DNA from: CAZWAP01 sp964632005 | Lineage (GTDB): Bacteria; Planctomycetota; Phycisphaerae; Sedimentisphaerales; Anaerobacaceae | Reading direction: 5' to 3' | Length of the DNA stretch: 64,000 nt | Assembly: GCA_964632005.1 (NCBI GenBank) | Contig: CAZWAP010000001.1 | Span: 58,342 to 122,341 of the forward strand | Shown: in pieces, positions 16,623-25,216 of the stretch | How positions within the stretch are numbered: position 1 is the stretch's first letter | Layout of the letters: each line of letters starts with the position of its first letter | The notes under the pieces: model-generated | Database searches by the model: none | What the model saw: the letters and a program-made list of their open reading frames with translations, nothing else | What the model was told of the DNA's origin: nothing | Position numbers and translations under genes: made by a program

Positions 16623-17715
16623 TTCTAAGCCTCCTGATGCGGGCCGCAATTACTATCTCGTCGAGTATCGGGGCGACTATATTCCCCAGAAGGATGGCGA
16701 ATGTCACGCCCTCTACGTAGCCCGTGAAGTTCCGTATCAAAACCGTCACCGAGCCGATGACTATCCCGTATACCCACTTGCCGCCGCTCGTGCTCGGACT
16801 GGTCACCGGGTCGGTCGCCATGAAAAACGCCCCGAAAAGCAAGCCGCCCGCGCACAGGTGCCATACCACCGCAAGCACGCCGGGCAGTCCGTAGTGCACG
16901 GCCCCCGTGAACGCCAGTGCGCCGGTGAGCACCGAGAACGACCCTAAAATGCTCACCACAATCCGCCAGTTCGCCACCCGTGTCAGCAGCAAAAACACGC
17001 CCCCGAGGATGATCGCTATTGCCGAGGTCTCGCCCGCACTACCGGAAACGCTCCCCAACAACAGATGAGCGATGGACCCCATTTCTCCCTGTTTTGCCAG
17101 GGCCAGCGGGGTGGCCGAGCTTAACGCATCGACGCTCGAACCGTCAACATAGCTCAACAGCCGACCAGCCGCGCCGCTGCTCGGCTCGAGCCAGCTCGCA
17201 GACATCGTCTTCGGGTATGCAAGGGCCAGAAAGCAACGCCCCACAAGGGCGGGGTTGAAGACGTTGCGCCCCGTACCGCCAAACAGCTCCTTGCCTATGA
17301 ATACCCCGAACGCTACCCCCAGACCTACCATCCACAACGGCAGGGTCGGCGGCAAAATCAGCGGAAACAGCATCCCGGTAACCAGAAAGCCTTCATTGAT
17401 ATTCTCCTTGCGCACCATCGCAAAAATTACTTCCACCGCGCCGCCCGCCGCGTACGATACTATTATCATCAATGCAAGACGCCACCCGAAGAAGTAAAAC
17501 GCCGCAAATATCGACGGAACTAACGCAACGATCACCATTGTCATGAAACGTTTGACGTCCAGCGCATCACGAACGTGAGGCGCCGATACGGTCGTCGCTG
17601 AAGGCGCGAAAAAGAAATTCTCCAACGCCTCGTAGACCGGGTGGAAGGCCCTTAGCTTACCGCCCTCCTCGAAGCTCGGACGAACCGCCTCGAAGATCTT
17701 CAACAAACCTCTCAC
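16612..17715 (-). CDS. nqrB: Na+-translocating NADH:quinone reductase subunit B
   Basis: NqrB is the main membrane subunit forming the Na+ path and binding riboflavin, covalent FMN and quinone. The covalent flavin motif appears as DALSSATPLAL with Thr202; the usual form is SGAT, here SSAT. Other landmarks are GRNVFNPALVGRCFLALAYP, GSVSGSAGETSAIA and FFMATDPVTSPST. About ten helices are present. The 367-residue length is a little short of the Vibrio protein (about 412). The start is a GTG overlapping the nqrA stop by four bases (GTGA), a typical coupled junction. Confidence 0.95.
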   Translation of the reverse strand: MRGLLKIFEAVRPSFEEGGKLRAFHPVYEALENFFFAPSATTVSAPHVRDALDVKRFMTMVIVALVPSIFAAFYFFGWRLALMIIVSYAAGGAVEVIFAMVRKENINEGFLVTGMLFPLILPPTLPLWMVGLGVAFGVFIGKELFGGTGRNVFNPALVGRCFLALAYPKTMSASWLEPSSGAAGRLLSYVDGSSVDALSSATPLALAKQGEMGSIAHLLLGSVSGSAGETSAIAIILGGVFLLLTRVANWRIVVSILGSFSVLTGALAFTGAVHYGLPGVLAVVWHLCAGGLLFGAFFMATDPVTSPSTSGGKWVYGIVIGSVTVLIRNFTGYVEGVTFAILLGNIVAPILDEIVIAARIRRLRSEG

Positions 17716-19133
17716 TCGCTTTTCTCCTCTGACTGCTTCTGCGCTTCTTCCTGGCGCAACTGCTCCTGGCGGATCTCCTCCCTCTCCTTCTTAATCAACT
17801 CCTTGGCCTCGATGAGCTCGCCTCGCAGGTCTATCTTCGACGGACAGACGAAAGAACACAGCCCACATTCAACGCACAGGTCAACGCGGGCCTCGTCCGC
17901 TTCCTCGATCAGCTCGCGATACAGGTACTTGTGGATCAGGTGAGGCATAATGCCCGCCGGACAAACCTCTTCGCAGTAATTGCACGAAATGCACGGCCGC
18001 GGCTCACCCCGAACTCCCGTGGTAAACCGCTCCCGGAACCGCTTCCGCAAACAGCTCAAAAAGCATCCCGCATAGCAACTTCTATCCCAGCCCGGACGCG
18101 CAAACCCCAGAAACTCCCGCTCCTTCAGCTCCGGAAGAACCGTCAAGCCCCTGCACTCGACCTCGATTCCAAGCGAGCCTTCTGACAGGGTTTCTCCCGT
18201 CAGTACCCCACCGTCGATCAGTCGCACAGCCGGCTCGAATACGTACCTGCTCTTGATCTCGTCCAGCGGATACCCCGGCATCACCTTGATATGCTTCGGG
18301 CCGGTAACGCCCGACCCGCCGATCGACACTATCCGAACGGTGCACGGCTTGGTCAACGTCAAGGCCCGATCCACCGCCAGAACCCCCTCGGTGCGAACCG
18401 CCCAGACAACACCCCCTTCTCGCTTCAAGCCCAGTTGCCGAGCAAGGAGCCCAAAATCATCATACGGATAGACCAGCGGTATCTCCACCATCTTCACCCA
18501 CGCATACCCCCGTATGTGGTTCCTGACCAAAGACGCAAACTCCGACTCGACCTCCGGCAGAACCAGGAAGATCGGCTGGTACTCCAGAAGCGACTGGAGC
18601 TGCTCAAGACCCCTGGTGAAATTCCGCAAACGCTTGTGAAGCTGAGCATCACCGCGCGACACAAAAGGCTCCAGGCTCACGGTCGAGACTATTATCGCCT
18701 GCGGCGTCCCGAGTGGGTCCGGCAGTTCCCCCGTATGAGCGTCGTAGAAGAACTGCCACGCCCCCAGACTCAGCAGTTTGTAACGCTTGATGCCCGCAAC
18801 CCCCATCTCCTGCTTGATGTGCTCCATCTCCTCCTCGACTATGTCTGCATGCTCTTCGAGCTTCGCAACTTCGTCCAGTACGATGTGCCCCTCTTTTTCT
18901 CCCAGCCGGACCCGACCCGCCCGAGGCGCCAGTAGCGGTACACCATGGTTCGTGGGGTCCCTCGCTATGATATTGCCCCCCTTGACCTGCTCACCGTCCT
19001 CGACCTCCAGTTCGCTGAACGAAAAGCGCCTGCTCCGCAAAGGTAAGTACAGCACGTCGGGTTCCGGCATCACTGCTATCGTACGCTCCGGCTTGCCCTT
19101 CAGCAATATGTTGTACCCGCCTCTAAAACGCAT
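17712..19133 (-). CDS. nqrA: NqrA-like subunit retaining two RnfC-type [4Fe-4S] motifs
   Basis: The N-terminal part (GGYNILLKGKPERTI, then APRAGRVRLGE, a barrel-sandwich segment) and the central SLBB-like domain match NqrA/RnfC. The C-terminus carries two complete [4Fe-4S] motifs: C381, C384, C387, C391 (CISCNYCEEVCP) and C420, C423, C426, C430 (CVECGLCSFVCP). Canonical Vibrio-type NqrA keeps only a vestige of the second and binds no such clusters, while RnfC has both. The last 35 residues form a charged helix rich in Glu, Lys and Gln. It is the first gene of the operon and overlaps nqrB by four bases. I name it nqrA because the partner set is Nqr type. Confidence 0.88.
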   Translation of the reverse strand: MRFRGGYNILLKGKPERTIAVMPEPDVLYLPLRSRRFSFSELEVEDGEQVKGGNIIARDPTNHGVPLLAPRAGRVRLGEKEGHIVLDEVAKLEEHADIVEEEMEHIKQEMGVAGIKRYKLLSLGAWQFFYDAHTGELPDPLGTPQAIIVSTVSLEPFVSRGDAQLHKRLRNFTRGLEQLQSLLEYQPIFLVLPEVESEFASLVRNHIRGYAWVKMVEIPLVYPYDDFGLLARQLGLKREGGVVWAVRTEGVLAVDRALTLTKPCTVRIVSIGGSGVTGPKHIKVMPGYPLDEIKSRYVFEPAVRLIDGGVLTGETLSEGSLGIEVECRGLTVLPELKEREFLGFARPGWDRSCYAGCFLSCLRKRFRERFTTGVRGEPRPCISCNYCEEVCPAGIMPHLIHKYLYRELIEEADEARVDLCVECGLCSFVCPSKIDLRGELIEAKELIKKEREEIRQEQLRQEEAQKQSEEKSE

Positions 19134-19548
19134 TGGATCAGTTCTCTCTGGGAAACGCTACCATACCTATCGCCTGATAAACCACACCTCGGCAGCATCG
19201 GCCGGATTCCGTCCCGTTACGCTCCTTCGGCCGCACCCGTTATCTCTCGCCTGACGCCCGGCAAAAATCGGCCGCCCCGCCCAAACAGATGATACCGCCA
19301 ACCGATTATTTCTGGGTCCGCCCAGCCGTGCCCCAAGGAGCTTCGACTGCCGACGGCTAATAAGCCACCGATTCTATAGAATACACCGGAGCCGCTCAAG
19401 ACCCTTCGAAAATTTCCCATCACGTCCACCGGCAACGCCGCCTGCCGGATTCCCCAACTATAAGAACAACTCCCACCGGCACAGTCGCCTCCGGTTGGTT
19501 GCCCGCGTTCCCGCGTGTCCCTGGGGCTCTCGTATCTTTCCGTGGCTA
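19134..19548. other. Intergenic leader region upstream of the nqr operon
   Basis: This 415-base stretch lies between the nqr operon (start 19133) and the end of the siroheme decarboxylase gene. I see no coding signal. A perfect 12-base palindrome ATTCTATAGAAT at 19371-19382 lies about 240 bases upstream of nqrA and could be an operator. No clear promoter was found. Confidence 0.4.
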
Positions 19549-20025
19549 TTACTGAGACTTTCCTGCCGGACCTCCGGCCTTGAAGCGCGCATCAACTTTG
19601 AACACCCGGGCCGCCGGCAGGTTCAGAATATCCCCTTGCTCAAGCGACAACGCCGAGCGAATCTCCCCAAGTATGCGCTCGATCCGTCGATTGTCCGCTG
19701 CAATCAGCGTAAACCAGATGTTGAATTCGCCCTCACGCAGATAACTGTGAGTCACTTCGGCAAACCGCCCTACCACCTCAGCTGCCCGTTCAACCAGCTC
19801 CGGCGGAACCCTGATCGCTGCTAAGGTACTGCTATAGCCGAGCTTACGCGAATCGAAACTCGCTCCGATCCTTCGTATCACCCCCAGCTCAACCAGCCGC
19901 TCCACCCTCTCGTAAAGCTCCTCGCAAGAAATCTGAAGTTTTTCCGCAAGCACCTCGTAAGGGTTCTCCGCCAGGGGAAATTCGTTCTGCATCGCATCCA
20001 GTATTTGATAATCCAGTTTGTCCAC
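19549..20025 (-). CDS. AhbA/AhbB-type siroheme decarboxylase (Lrp/AsnC-like fold)
   Basis: The product matches siroheme decarboxylases, which convert siroheme to didecarbosiroheme in the alternative haem route. Signatures are KLDYQILDAMQNEFPLAENPY, VIRRIGASFDSRKLGYSST, VTHSYLREGEFNIWFTLIA and LPAARVFKVDARF, including the His-Tyr pair of VTHSY. A GTG at 20025 is preferred (AAAGG seven bases upstream; gives the usual length of about 158); the open frame runs on to an ATG at 20097. Most organisms encode two paralogues, AhbA and AhbB; only one is seen here. It is divergent from the CobA-HemD gene, which makes the siroheme precursor. Confidence 0.88.
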   Translation of the reverse strand: MDKLDYQILDAMQNEFPLAENPYEVLAEKLQISCEELYERVERLVELGVIRRIGASFDSRKLGYSSTLAAIRVPPELVERAAEVVGRFAEVTHSYLREGEFNIWFTLIAADNRRIERILGEIRSALSLEQGDILNLPAARVFKVDARFKAGGPAGKSQ

Positions 20026-20247
20026 GGCCTGGCCTTTGGTTTTGCAGGGCCTTTTAGCAGCTAACCTCGTTGACCCCTTGGCCTCCTCGGACGCCATTCT
20101 CAGGTGCCCGCGAGCGTTTTCGCTTGACCGCCGGGGTCCACCCGATTAACATCCTATACCAGCGTCCTTGCCGTGTAAAGCGCCCGACGGCTGATTGCCG
20201 CCTGGCCAACAGGCCTTCTATGCTGGGTTTCTCGAATGTAAAAATCT

Positions 20248-20275
20248 TTGCCTTGGTTCATTTTTTGCGTGGAAT
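20248..20275 (+). promoter_or_regulatory. Possible promoter for the CobA-HemD gene
   Basis: TTGCCT (20248-20253), 16 bases, then TGGAAT (20270-20275). The match is modest, but it lies at a suitable distance from the ATG at 20314. Confidence 0.25.
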
Positions 20276-20313
20276 AGCCGTTCCGCGGCGGTATTTCGGC
20301 CCCAGGCAGCGAG

Positions 20314-21702
20314 ATGTCAAAAGCAAAAGTCTATCTTGTGGGTACCGGGCCGGGCGATCCGGAGCTGATGACCCTAAAGGGTTATCGCTTGATATCGCAG
20401 GCAGATGTCATTCTATATGACCACCTGATACCACACGGGCTCTTGGAGCTGGCCAGACCGGACGCCGAGTTGATTTCCGTTGGTAAGTTTGCCAGCTGCC
20501 ACACGATGCCCCAGGAGCAGATAAACCAGCTTCTCCTCGAAAAGGCCCGCGCCGATAAGATCGTTGTGCGGCTCAAGGGTGGGGATCCTTATCTATTTGG
20601 CCGCGGCGGTGAGGAGGCAGAAGCGTGCGCTGCGGCCGACGTGGACTTCGAGGTCGTTCCAGGCGTAACCAGCGCGCTGGCAGCAGCCTGCTACGCCGGA
20701 ATACCCCCGACCCACAGGAATTACACCTCCACCGTGGCGATAGTTACAGGCCACCGCAAGGAGGATGCGGAACCACAAATACCAAGTGCCGGCACAATTA
20801 TCTTTCTGATGGGTGTGCGGAATATTGGCAGGATCGTCCAGGCGCTGCTCAGGGCGGGCTGGCCGGCCAAAACCAGGATCGCCGCAGTTGAAAAAGGCAC
20901 CTGCTACGACCAGAGAGTCGTAAAGGGGACACTCGAGAACTTTCTTGAGATCGCCGATAAGGCCGCCCTGCGGACCCCAGCGATATTTATCGTCGGCAAG
21001 GTTGTCGAGCTTCAGGACAGGCTCGATTGGTTCGGCAAGAAGCCCCGCATACTCCTTCCGGGCACGCATCCAGAGAAATACCGTCATCTCGGGACAATCA
21101 TCCATCGCCCGATGATCAAGCTTGTGCCCGTAGAGGACTATAGTAAGGCCGACCCGATCCTCAGAGATCTCGGGCGTTATGACTGGATAGTATTTACGAG
21201 CACAAACGGCGTGAAGTACTTTTTCCAACGGTTGCACGCGATAGGTCTTGACGCCCGGTCGCTTGCTTCAGCCAGGGTCGCGGCGATCGGCTCGACGACC
21301 GCCGAGATGCTGCGGGCTTTCGGGATACTTGCTGATATGCAGCCGAAGCTTGAGTCGAGCGAGGGTTTGCTGGAGCAGTTCGACAGGATCGGCGTCAGGG
21401 GCGAGAAGATATTGCTGGTCAAGCCGGAAGCCGGCTCACCGGTTCTTTTCGACCGGCTCACCGCCGCCGGGGCGGATGTGGAGATTGTGGTGGTCTACAA
21501 AAATATCGATATCGAGCCTGAACCGATCGATTTTGATTACATAGATCAGATATTGTTCACCAGTGCTTCGACGGTACGGGTATTTATGAGGCGGTTCGGT
21601 ACGGTTCCTCGGGGCGTTAAGGTCTATTGCCTGGGCCAGCCCACCCTCGACGAAGCAACCAGGTACAACATCCAGGCCGAGCTGCTGCCCTCCGATTGCT
21701 GA
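20314..21702 (+). CDS. Bifunctional uroporphyrinogen-III C-methyltransferase / uroporphyrinogen-III synthase
   Basis: A fusion of CobA and HemD. Residues 1-245 are the SAM-dependent methyltransferase making precorrin-2: VYLVGTGPGDPELMTLKG, YDHLI, RLKGGDPYLFGRGGEEAEA and VPGVTSALAAACYAGIPPTHR. Residues 250-460 are HemD, which closes and flips ring D: DWIVFTSTNGVKYFFQRL, AAIGSTTAEML, LLVKPEAGS and ILFTSASTVRVF. The fusion order is common in Planctomycetota, clostridia and other anaerobes. Precorrin-2 feeds siroheme and cobalamin, and with the divergent decarboxylase it points to the siroheme-dependent haem route. The ribosome site before the ATG at 20314 is weak. Confidence 0.95.
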   Translation: MSKAKVYLVGTGPGDPELMTLKGYRLISQADVILYDHLIPHGLLELARPDAELISVGKFASCHTMPQEQINQLLLEKARADKIVVRLKGGDPYLFGRGGEEAEACAAADVDFEVVPGVTSALAAACYAGIPPTHRNYTSTVAIVTGHRKEDAEPQIPSAGTIIFLMGVRNIGRIVQALLRAGWPAKTRIAAVEKGTCYDQRVVKGTLENFLEIADKAALRTPAIFIVGKVVELQDRLDWFGKKPRILLPGTHPEKYRHLGTIIHRPMIKLVPVEDYSKADPILRDLGRYDWIVFTSTNGVKYFFQRLHAIGLDARSLASARVAAIGSTTAEMLRAFGILADMQPKLESSEGLLEQFDRIGVRGEKILLVKPEAGSPVLFDRLTAAGADVEIVVVYKNIDIEPEPIDFDYIDQILFTSASTVRVFMRRFGTVPRGVKVYCLGQPTLDEATRYNIQAELLPSDC

Positions 21703-21763
21703 TGGACCGCTCGGCGGACATTACGCCGCTCCCTGGACATCCCAGAAAATAACCATGAAACCC

Positions 21764-21793
21764 TTGACTTGTTCAGGTCGCGCTTGGTAAACT
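21764..21793 (+). promoter_or_regulatory. Possible promoter upstream of the metalloprotease gene
   Basis: TTGACT (21764-21769), 18 bases, then TAAACT (21788-21793). The predicted leader would be about 150 bases. The spacing is at the upper edge, so confidence is low. Confidence 0.25.
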
Positions 21794-21951
21794 GCCCTTG
21801 GCCGGCCGGGTATCGGAAGCACCGGCACTATGGCTTTTTCCGGGCTATGGAGGAACCTGGATGAAAAGGACAAATTGTTGCCTTTCTGAGGATTCTATCG
21901 GCACACCAAACTAATCCCTCCGCCAAGAGTCTATTATTTAGGAGAAACGTT

Positions 21952-22824
21952 ATGAAAATGAGGACAGTAGCGGTCATCCTGGTCGGTTTCCTCGTGGCTC
22001 TTGAGGCGTCGCCCAGCAGGCTGCTGGCAGCGCGGCCGCCTAAGTCCCGCGGCAAGGTCGTAATCCCGGCCCGTGCCGTGGAGGTGGCTCCCAACGTCTT
22101 TTACCTCGGACGGGCAAAGGACAAAGGAAGGACCGTGGAGGGCTATGCCATAGTAACACCCAAACAAAAATCAGCAAAACCACCCTGTGACAATGACGGG
22201 GTCTGTGAGCCGGGTGAGAAAAAGAGCTGCCCAGATTGCAAGCAGCCGGATAACGGGACAGACACCAGCGGTTGTCATACCTTCCTGGCGCGAGGTGCCA
22301 AGTGGAAGACCCTCGAGCCGTACGTCGTAAACCCCGAGAACACCAGAGGCGTGGACCCGGGTTCGATAGTAAGTATCCTGGCTTCCAGCATTGACAAGTG
22401 GGAACTGGCCGCCGAGGCTGACATACTCGGCTCGGGTGAGGTCACGCCGGATACCTTGGCCGCGGATACCGAAAGCCCCGACAACTTGAATGAGGTGTAC
22501 TTCGCGGATGTGGACCAGGCTGGCGCCATTGCCATTACGATTGTCTGGGGCATCTTCTCGGGACCGCCGCGCGCCAGAGAACTCGTCGAATGGGACCAGG
22601 TCTATGACGACGTGGATTTCGATTGGTCCGATGACGGTAGCCCCGGTAAGATGGACTTCGAGAATATAGCCACGCACGAGCTCGGGCACAGTGTCGGATT
22701 GGGCGACCTCTACGATACGAAATGCAGCGAGCAGACGATGTATGGCTACGCCTCCCTGAGCGAGACGAAAAAGAGGACCCTTGAAGACGGCGACATAGAG
22801 GGAGTCCACAGGCTTTACCGGTAG
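21952..22824 (+). CDS. Secreted matrixin-like zinc metalloprotease
   Basis: A signal peptide (residues 1-27, TVAVILVGFLVALEASPSRLLAA) is followed by a short Cys-rich segment (residues 77-105, CDNDGVCEPGEKKSCPDC) and a metzincin-like domain. The zinc site is HELGHSVGLGD at residues 242-252; the third ligand position holds Asp where matrixins normally have His. A Met-turn-like TMYGYAS follows, then LEDGDIEGVHRLYR, the usual matrixin C-terminus. The Cys-rich part resembles the CxNDGxCxxGEx-CxxC repeats often found before such catalytic domains. The ATG is preceded by AGGAG. It stands alone; export through Sec and possibly the type II system is plausible. Confidence 0.85.
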   Translation: MKMRTVAVILVGFLVALEASPSRLLAARPPKSRGKVVIPARAVEVAPNVFYLGRAKDKGRTVEGYAIVTPKQKSAKPPCDNDGVCEPGEKKSCPDCKQPDNGTDTSGCHTFLARGAKWKTLEPYVVNPENTRGVDPGSIVSILASSIDKWELAAEADILGSGEVTPDTLAADTESPDNLNEVYFADVDQAGAIAITIVWGIFSGPPRARELVEWDQVYDDVDFDWSDDGSPGKMDFENIATHELGHSVGLGDLYDTKCSEQTMYGYASLSETKKRTLEDGDIEGVHRLYR

Positions 22825-23354
22825 GACTCCGCTGCTTGGTTGGCCGAATAACCTGCCAAACCTGCCAGGCAGCTTCACCTCTTCGCCAGGGCCGCATGCG
22901 CAGGCCTCCAGGATATCCGAGTGCCTGGGTGCTGGGGCGGCCTGTCGTGCTGCTAATCTTCGTATCTAACACGGCAAGGGGGAACTGCCTTCGTCCCCGC
23001 GTTGCCTGCGGTGCGGTGTCTATCTGTTCCCTGAATGATTTTGTTGCCAAGGCCTCTCCTGAAAACCGCCCCGGTTCCGCTGGTCGCTGATCACCTTTGC
23101 CAGAACGCCGGGCCCGCGACGTTCTGCAAAATCCTGCTGGACAGGCGTTATCGGGCTTTGGAGAGCCGATATGCCGGTCTCGGCGCGCGCCTCTCGGGCA
23201 GCGCCCTTGATAACACATCGACCCTATCAGCCTGCCGACCCGGTCTTTTTGGTGCCAATTGCTTGCGCCGACCGGGTGTTTTTGCCGATATAGAAAACGG
23301 CCGGGACCGAACAATGTAGACCGCATCAGCCCCCGGTTTTCGATGGAGACTGAG
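22825..23354 (+). other. Long non-coding leader region upstream of pilT
   Basis: These 530 bases between the metalloprotease and pilT show no credible gene. A 17-base imperfect direct repeat (23234-23250 and 23267-23283, 15 of 17 identical) overlaps a terminator-like stem-loop described separately. An open frame runs in from 23259 but the pilT start is judged to be 23355. Confidence 0.4.
23238..23283 (+). terminator. Terminator-like stem-loop 70 bases upstream of pilT
   Basis: ACCCGGTC (23238-23245) pairs perfectly with GACCGGGT (23270-23277); the loop is 24 bases and the second arm is followed by GTTTTT. An inner TTGG/CCAA pair may extend the structure. It may end the metalloprotease transcript or act as an attenuator for pilT. 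Confidence 0.45.
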
Positions 23355-24491
23355 ATGAACGAAAAATACTCCGCCTCAGCAAAAGTTTACAAGGCCGCCG
23401 ACCTCGGAGAATTCAGCATACTCGATATGCTGGCATACTTCCAGGAGCACGGAGCAATGCGGGTCTCCGACCTCCACATAAAAGTTGGAGCACCTCCGAC
23501 ATACCGAATCGACGGAGACCTCGTAAAGCTCAGGGGCCCCGCTGTCACCCCGGACGTCGCGAAAAAGCTCATATACCCCTTTATGAGCGAAGAAAACCTC
23601 CACAAGCTCGATCTTCAGCACAGCGTCGACTGCTCGTACCGCCTGGGCTCGCTCCAGTTTAGAATCAATGTCTTCAGGGAAAATGACGGGCTCGCAGCCG
23701 CCATCCGGGCACTCTCTCTGGAGGTGCCCAAGGTCGAGGAGATCGGTTTTCCAAACGACGTCTGGAACGATGTAGTCAACCGCAAACACGGCCTGGTTCT
23801 GGTGACGGGCATCACCGGCGCAGGCAAGTCCACGACCATAGCCTCACTTATCGACCGGATCTCCGAAAAACGCGCCTGCAGGATCATAACCATCGAGGAC
23901 CCCATCGAGTACCTGCTGCCCCAGAAGCAATCCATCATCTCCCAACGCGAGGTCGGAAGGGACGTCAAGTCCTTCCTGCACGGACTGCGCGAGATGCTCC
24001 GCGAAGACCCCGACATCATATTCGTCGGAGAGATGCGGGACCCCGAGACCATCGCGATGACGCTTATGGCCGCCGAAACAGGCCACCTGGTCTTCTCCAC
24101 GCTCCACACCAGGGACGCCATCGGCACGGTAACCCGAATTCTCGACTACTTCCCCGCCGGCAGGCAGGCAGAGGTCCGAAACCAGCTCTCACTCGGACTG
24201 GCATACATCATCAGCCAGAAGCTCGTTCCCCGTAAAGACGGAAAAGGCCGCATCGTGGCTATGGAAATCCTTAACAATAACTACGCCTGCGCCAACCTGA
24301 TACGCACCGGAAAGACCGAGCAGATGTATTCCCAGCTCCAGACGAAGACCCGCAACAGGCCCGACGAAAAAATGATCACGCTTGAAAAGCACCTGGCGAT
24401 CCTCGTAAAACAGGATAAGATTGATCTGCTCGAAGCCAGAAAATGGGCCAACAACATCAAGACCTTCACCGATGCAATGCAACAGGTCTGA
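23355..24491 (+). CDS. pilT: PilT-type twitching motility ATPase
   Basis: PilT is the hexameric ATPase that retracts type IV pili. The N-terminal domain has SDLHIKVGAPPTYRIDGDLVKL; the ATPase core has Walker A GITGAGKSTTIASLI, the Asp box ITIEDPIEYLLPQKQSIISQREVG, Walker B DPDIIFVGEMRDPETIAMTLMAAETGHLVFSTLHT, and the C-terminal LSLGLAYIISQKLVPR. The start at 23355 gives 378 residues and has GGAG a few bases upstream; the frame is open upstream to 23259 but without a match to the family. No pilus assembly genes lie next to it, although a type II secretion cluster is 14 kb away. Confidence 0.93.
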   Translation: MNEKYSASAKVYKAADLGEFSILDMLAYFQEHGAMRVSDLHIKVGAPPTYRIDGDLVKLRGPAVTPDVAKKLIYPFMSEENLHKLDLQHSVDCSYRLGSLQFRINVFRENDGLAAAIRALSLEVPKVEEIGFPNDVWNDVVNRKHGLVLVTGITGAGKSTTIASLIDRISEKRACRIITIEDPIEYLLPQKQSIISQREVGRDVKSFLHGLREMLREDPDIIFVGEMRDPETIAMTLMAAETGHLVFSTLHTRDAIGTVTRILDYFPAGRQAEVRNQLSLGLAYIISQKLVPRKDGKGRIVAMEILNNNYACANLIRTGKTEQMYSQLQTKTRNRPDEKMITLEKHLAILVKQDKIDLLEARKWANNIKTFTDAMQQV

Positions 24492-24579
24492 GCCCCGACC
24501 CTCTGACACCCGCCAGAGCCGCCAAAGACAACCGCGAACGACAACCAGGAATTCGCCTGCACCGGCTGGCCCCGCCTCT

Positions 24580-25164
24580 TCACTCAAGAGAATCAAGCAT
24601 CCGCTGGAGAAGTTCCAGCGGTAGGCCCATCACGTTGCTCAGGCTGCCATCGATCCTCTCGATGAATTCATCGTCGCTTCCTTTGATTGCATAGGCGCCT
24701 GCCTTGCCGCGCCAGCTGCCGCCCTTGATGTGTTCGACTATCTGCTCGGGCGTCAACTTCTTCGGATAGACGATCGTCGTCTCCCATTCGACCAGCTCGG
24801 TACAGTCGCTCAGCCTGACGATTGCAACGCCGGTGATCACCTTGTGCGCGGCGCTGAACAGCTTCCGGGTAATCGCCTCGGCATCTGCCGCGTCGGCCGG
24901 CTTGCCGACGACCCGCCCCTCAAAGTCCACGACCGTGTCCGCTCCAATCACAATGGATTCACAGAACCTCCCGGCGACGTCCCTGGCCTTGGCCAGGGCC
25001 AGGCGAGCGGCATGTTCCGCCGGCCGAGCCGGCCGAGACGAAAAGGCCGATTCGTCAATACCCGAGGGGATGACCGCGAATTCGTAGCCCGCCTCAGCCA
25101 GAAGCTCTCGCCGCCGCGGCGAAGCTGAAGCCAGGATAATCGATACCGGATGCTTGCCTGACAT
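24580..25164 (-). CDS. maf: Maf-like nucleoside triphosphate pyrophosphatase
   Basis: Maf proteins hydrolyse non-standard or canonical nucleoside triphosphates (dTTP, UTP or modified bases) to monophosphates. Signatures are ILASASPRRRELLAEAGYEF at the N-terminus, VIGADTVVDFEGRVVGKP, VITGVAIV and GKAGAYAIKG with SLSNVMGLPLE near the end. The ATG at 25164 gives 194 residues, the usual size; a longer frame to 25239 overlaps the upstream lipoprotein gene and adds no conserved sequence. It is the last gene of a minus-strand group and convergent with pilT. Confidence 0.93.
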   Translation of the reverse strand: MSGKHPVSIILASASPRRRELLAEAGYEFAVIPSGIDESAFSSRPARPAEHAARLALAKARDVAGRFCESIVIGADTVVDFEGRVVGKPADAADAEAITRKLFSAAHKVITGVAIVRLSDCTELVEWETTIVYPKKLTPEQIVEHIKGGSWRGKAGAYAIKGSDDEFIERIDGSLSNVMGLPLELLQRMLDSLE

Positions 25165-25216
25165 TGTCCCGGCGGACCCCTTGAAGTGGGCCACTGCAAT
25201 ACGCTGCCGGTCGGAT

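Noticed and set aside
19217..19435. A 72-codon minus-strand frame upstream of nqrA
   Set aside because: Lacks a ribosome site and family features and is Gly/Arg-rich like other chance frames in this GC-rich DNA.
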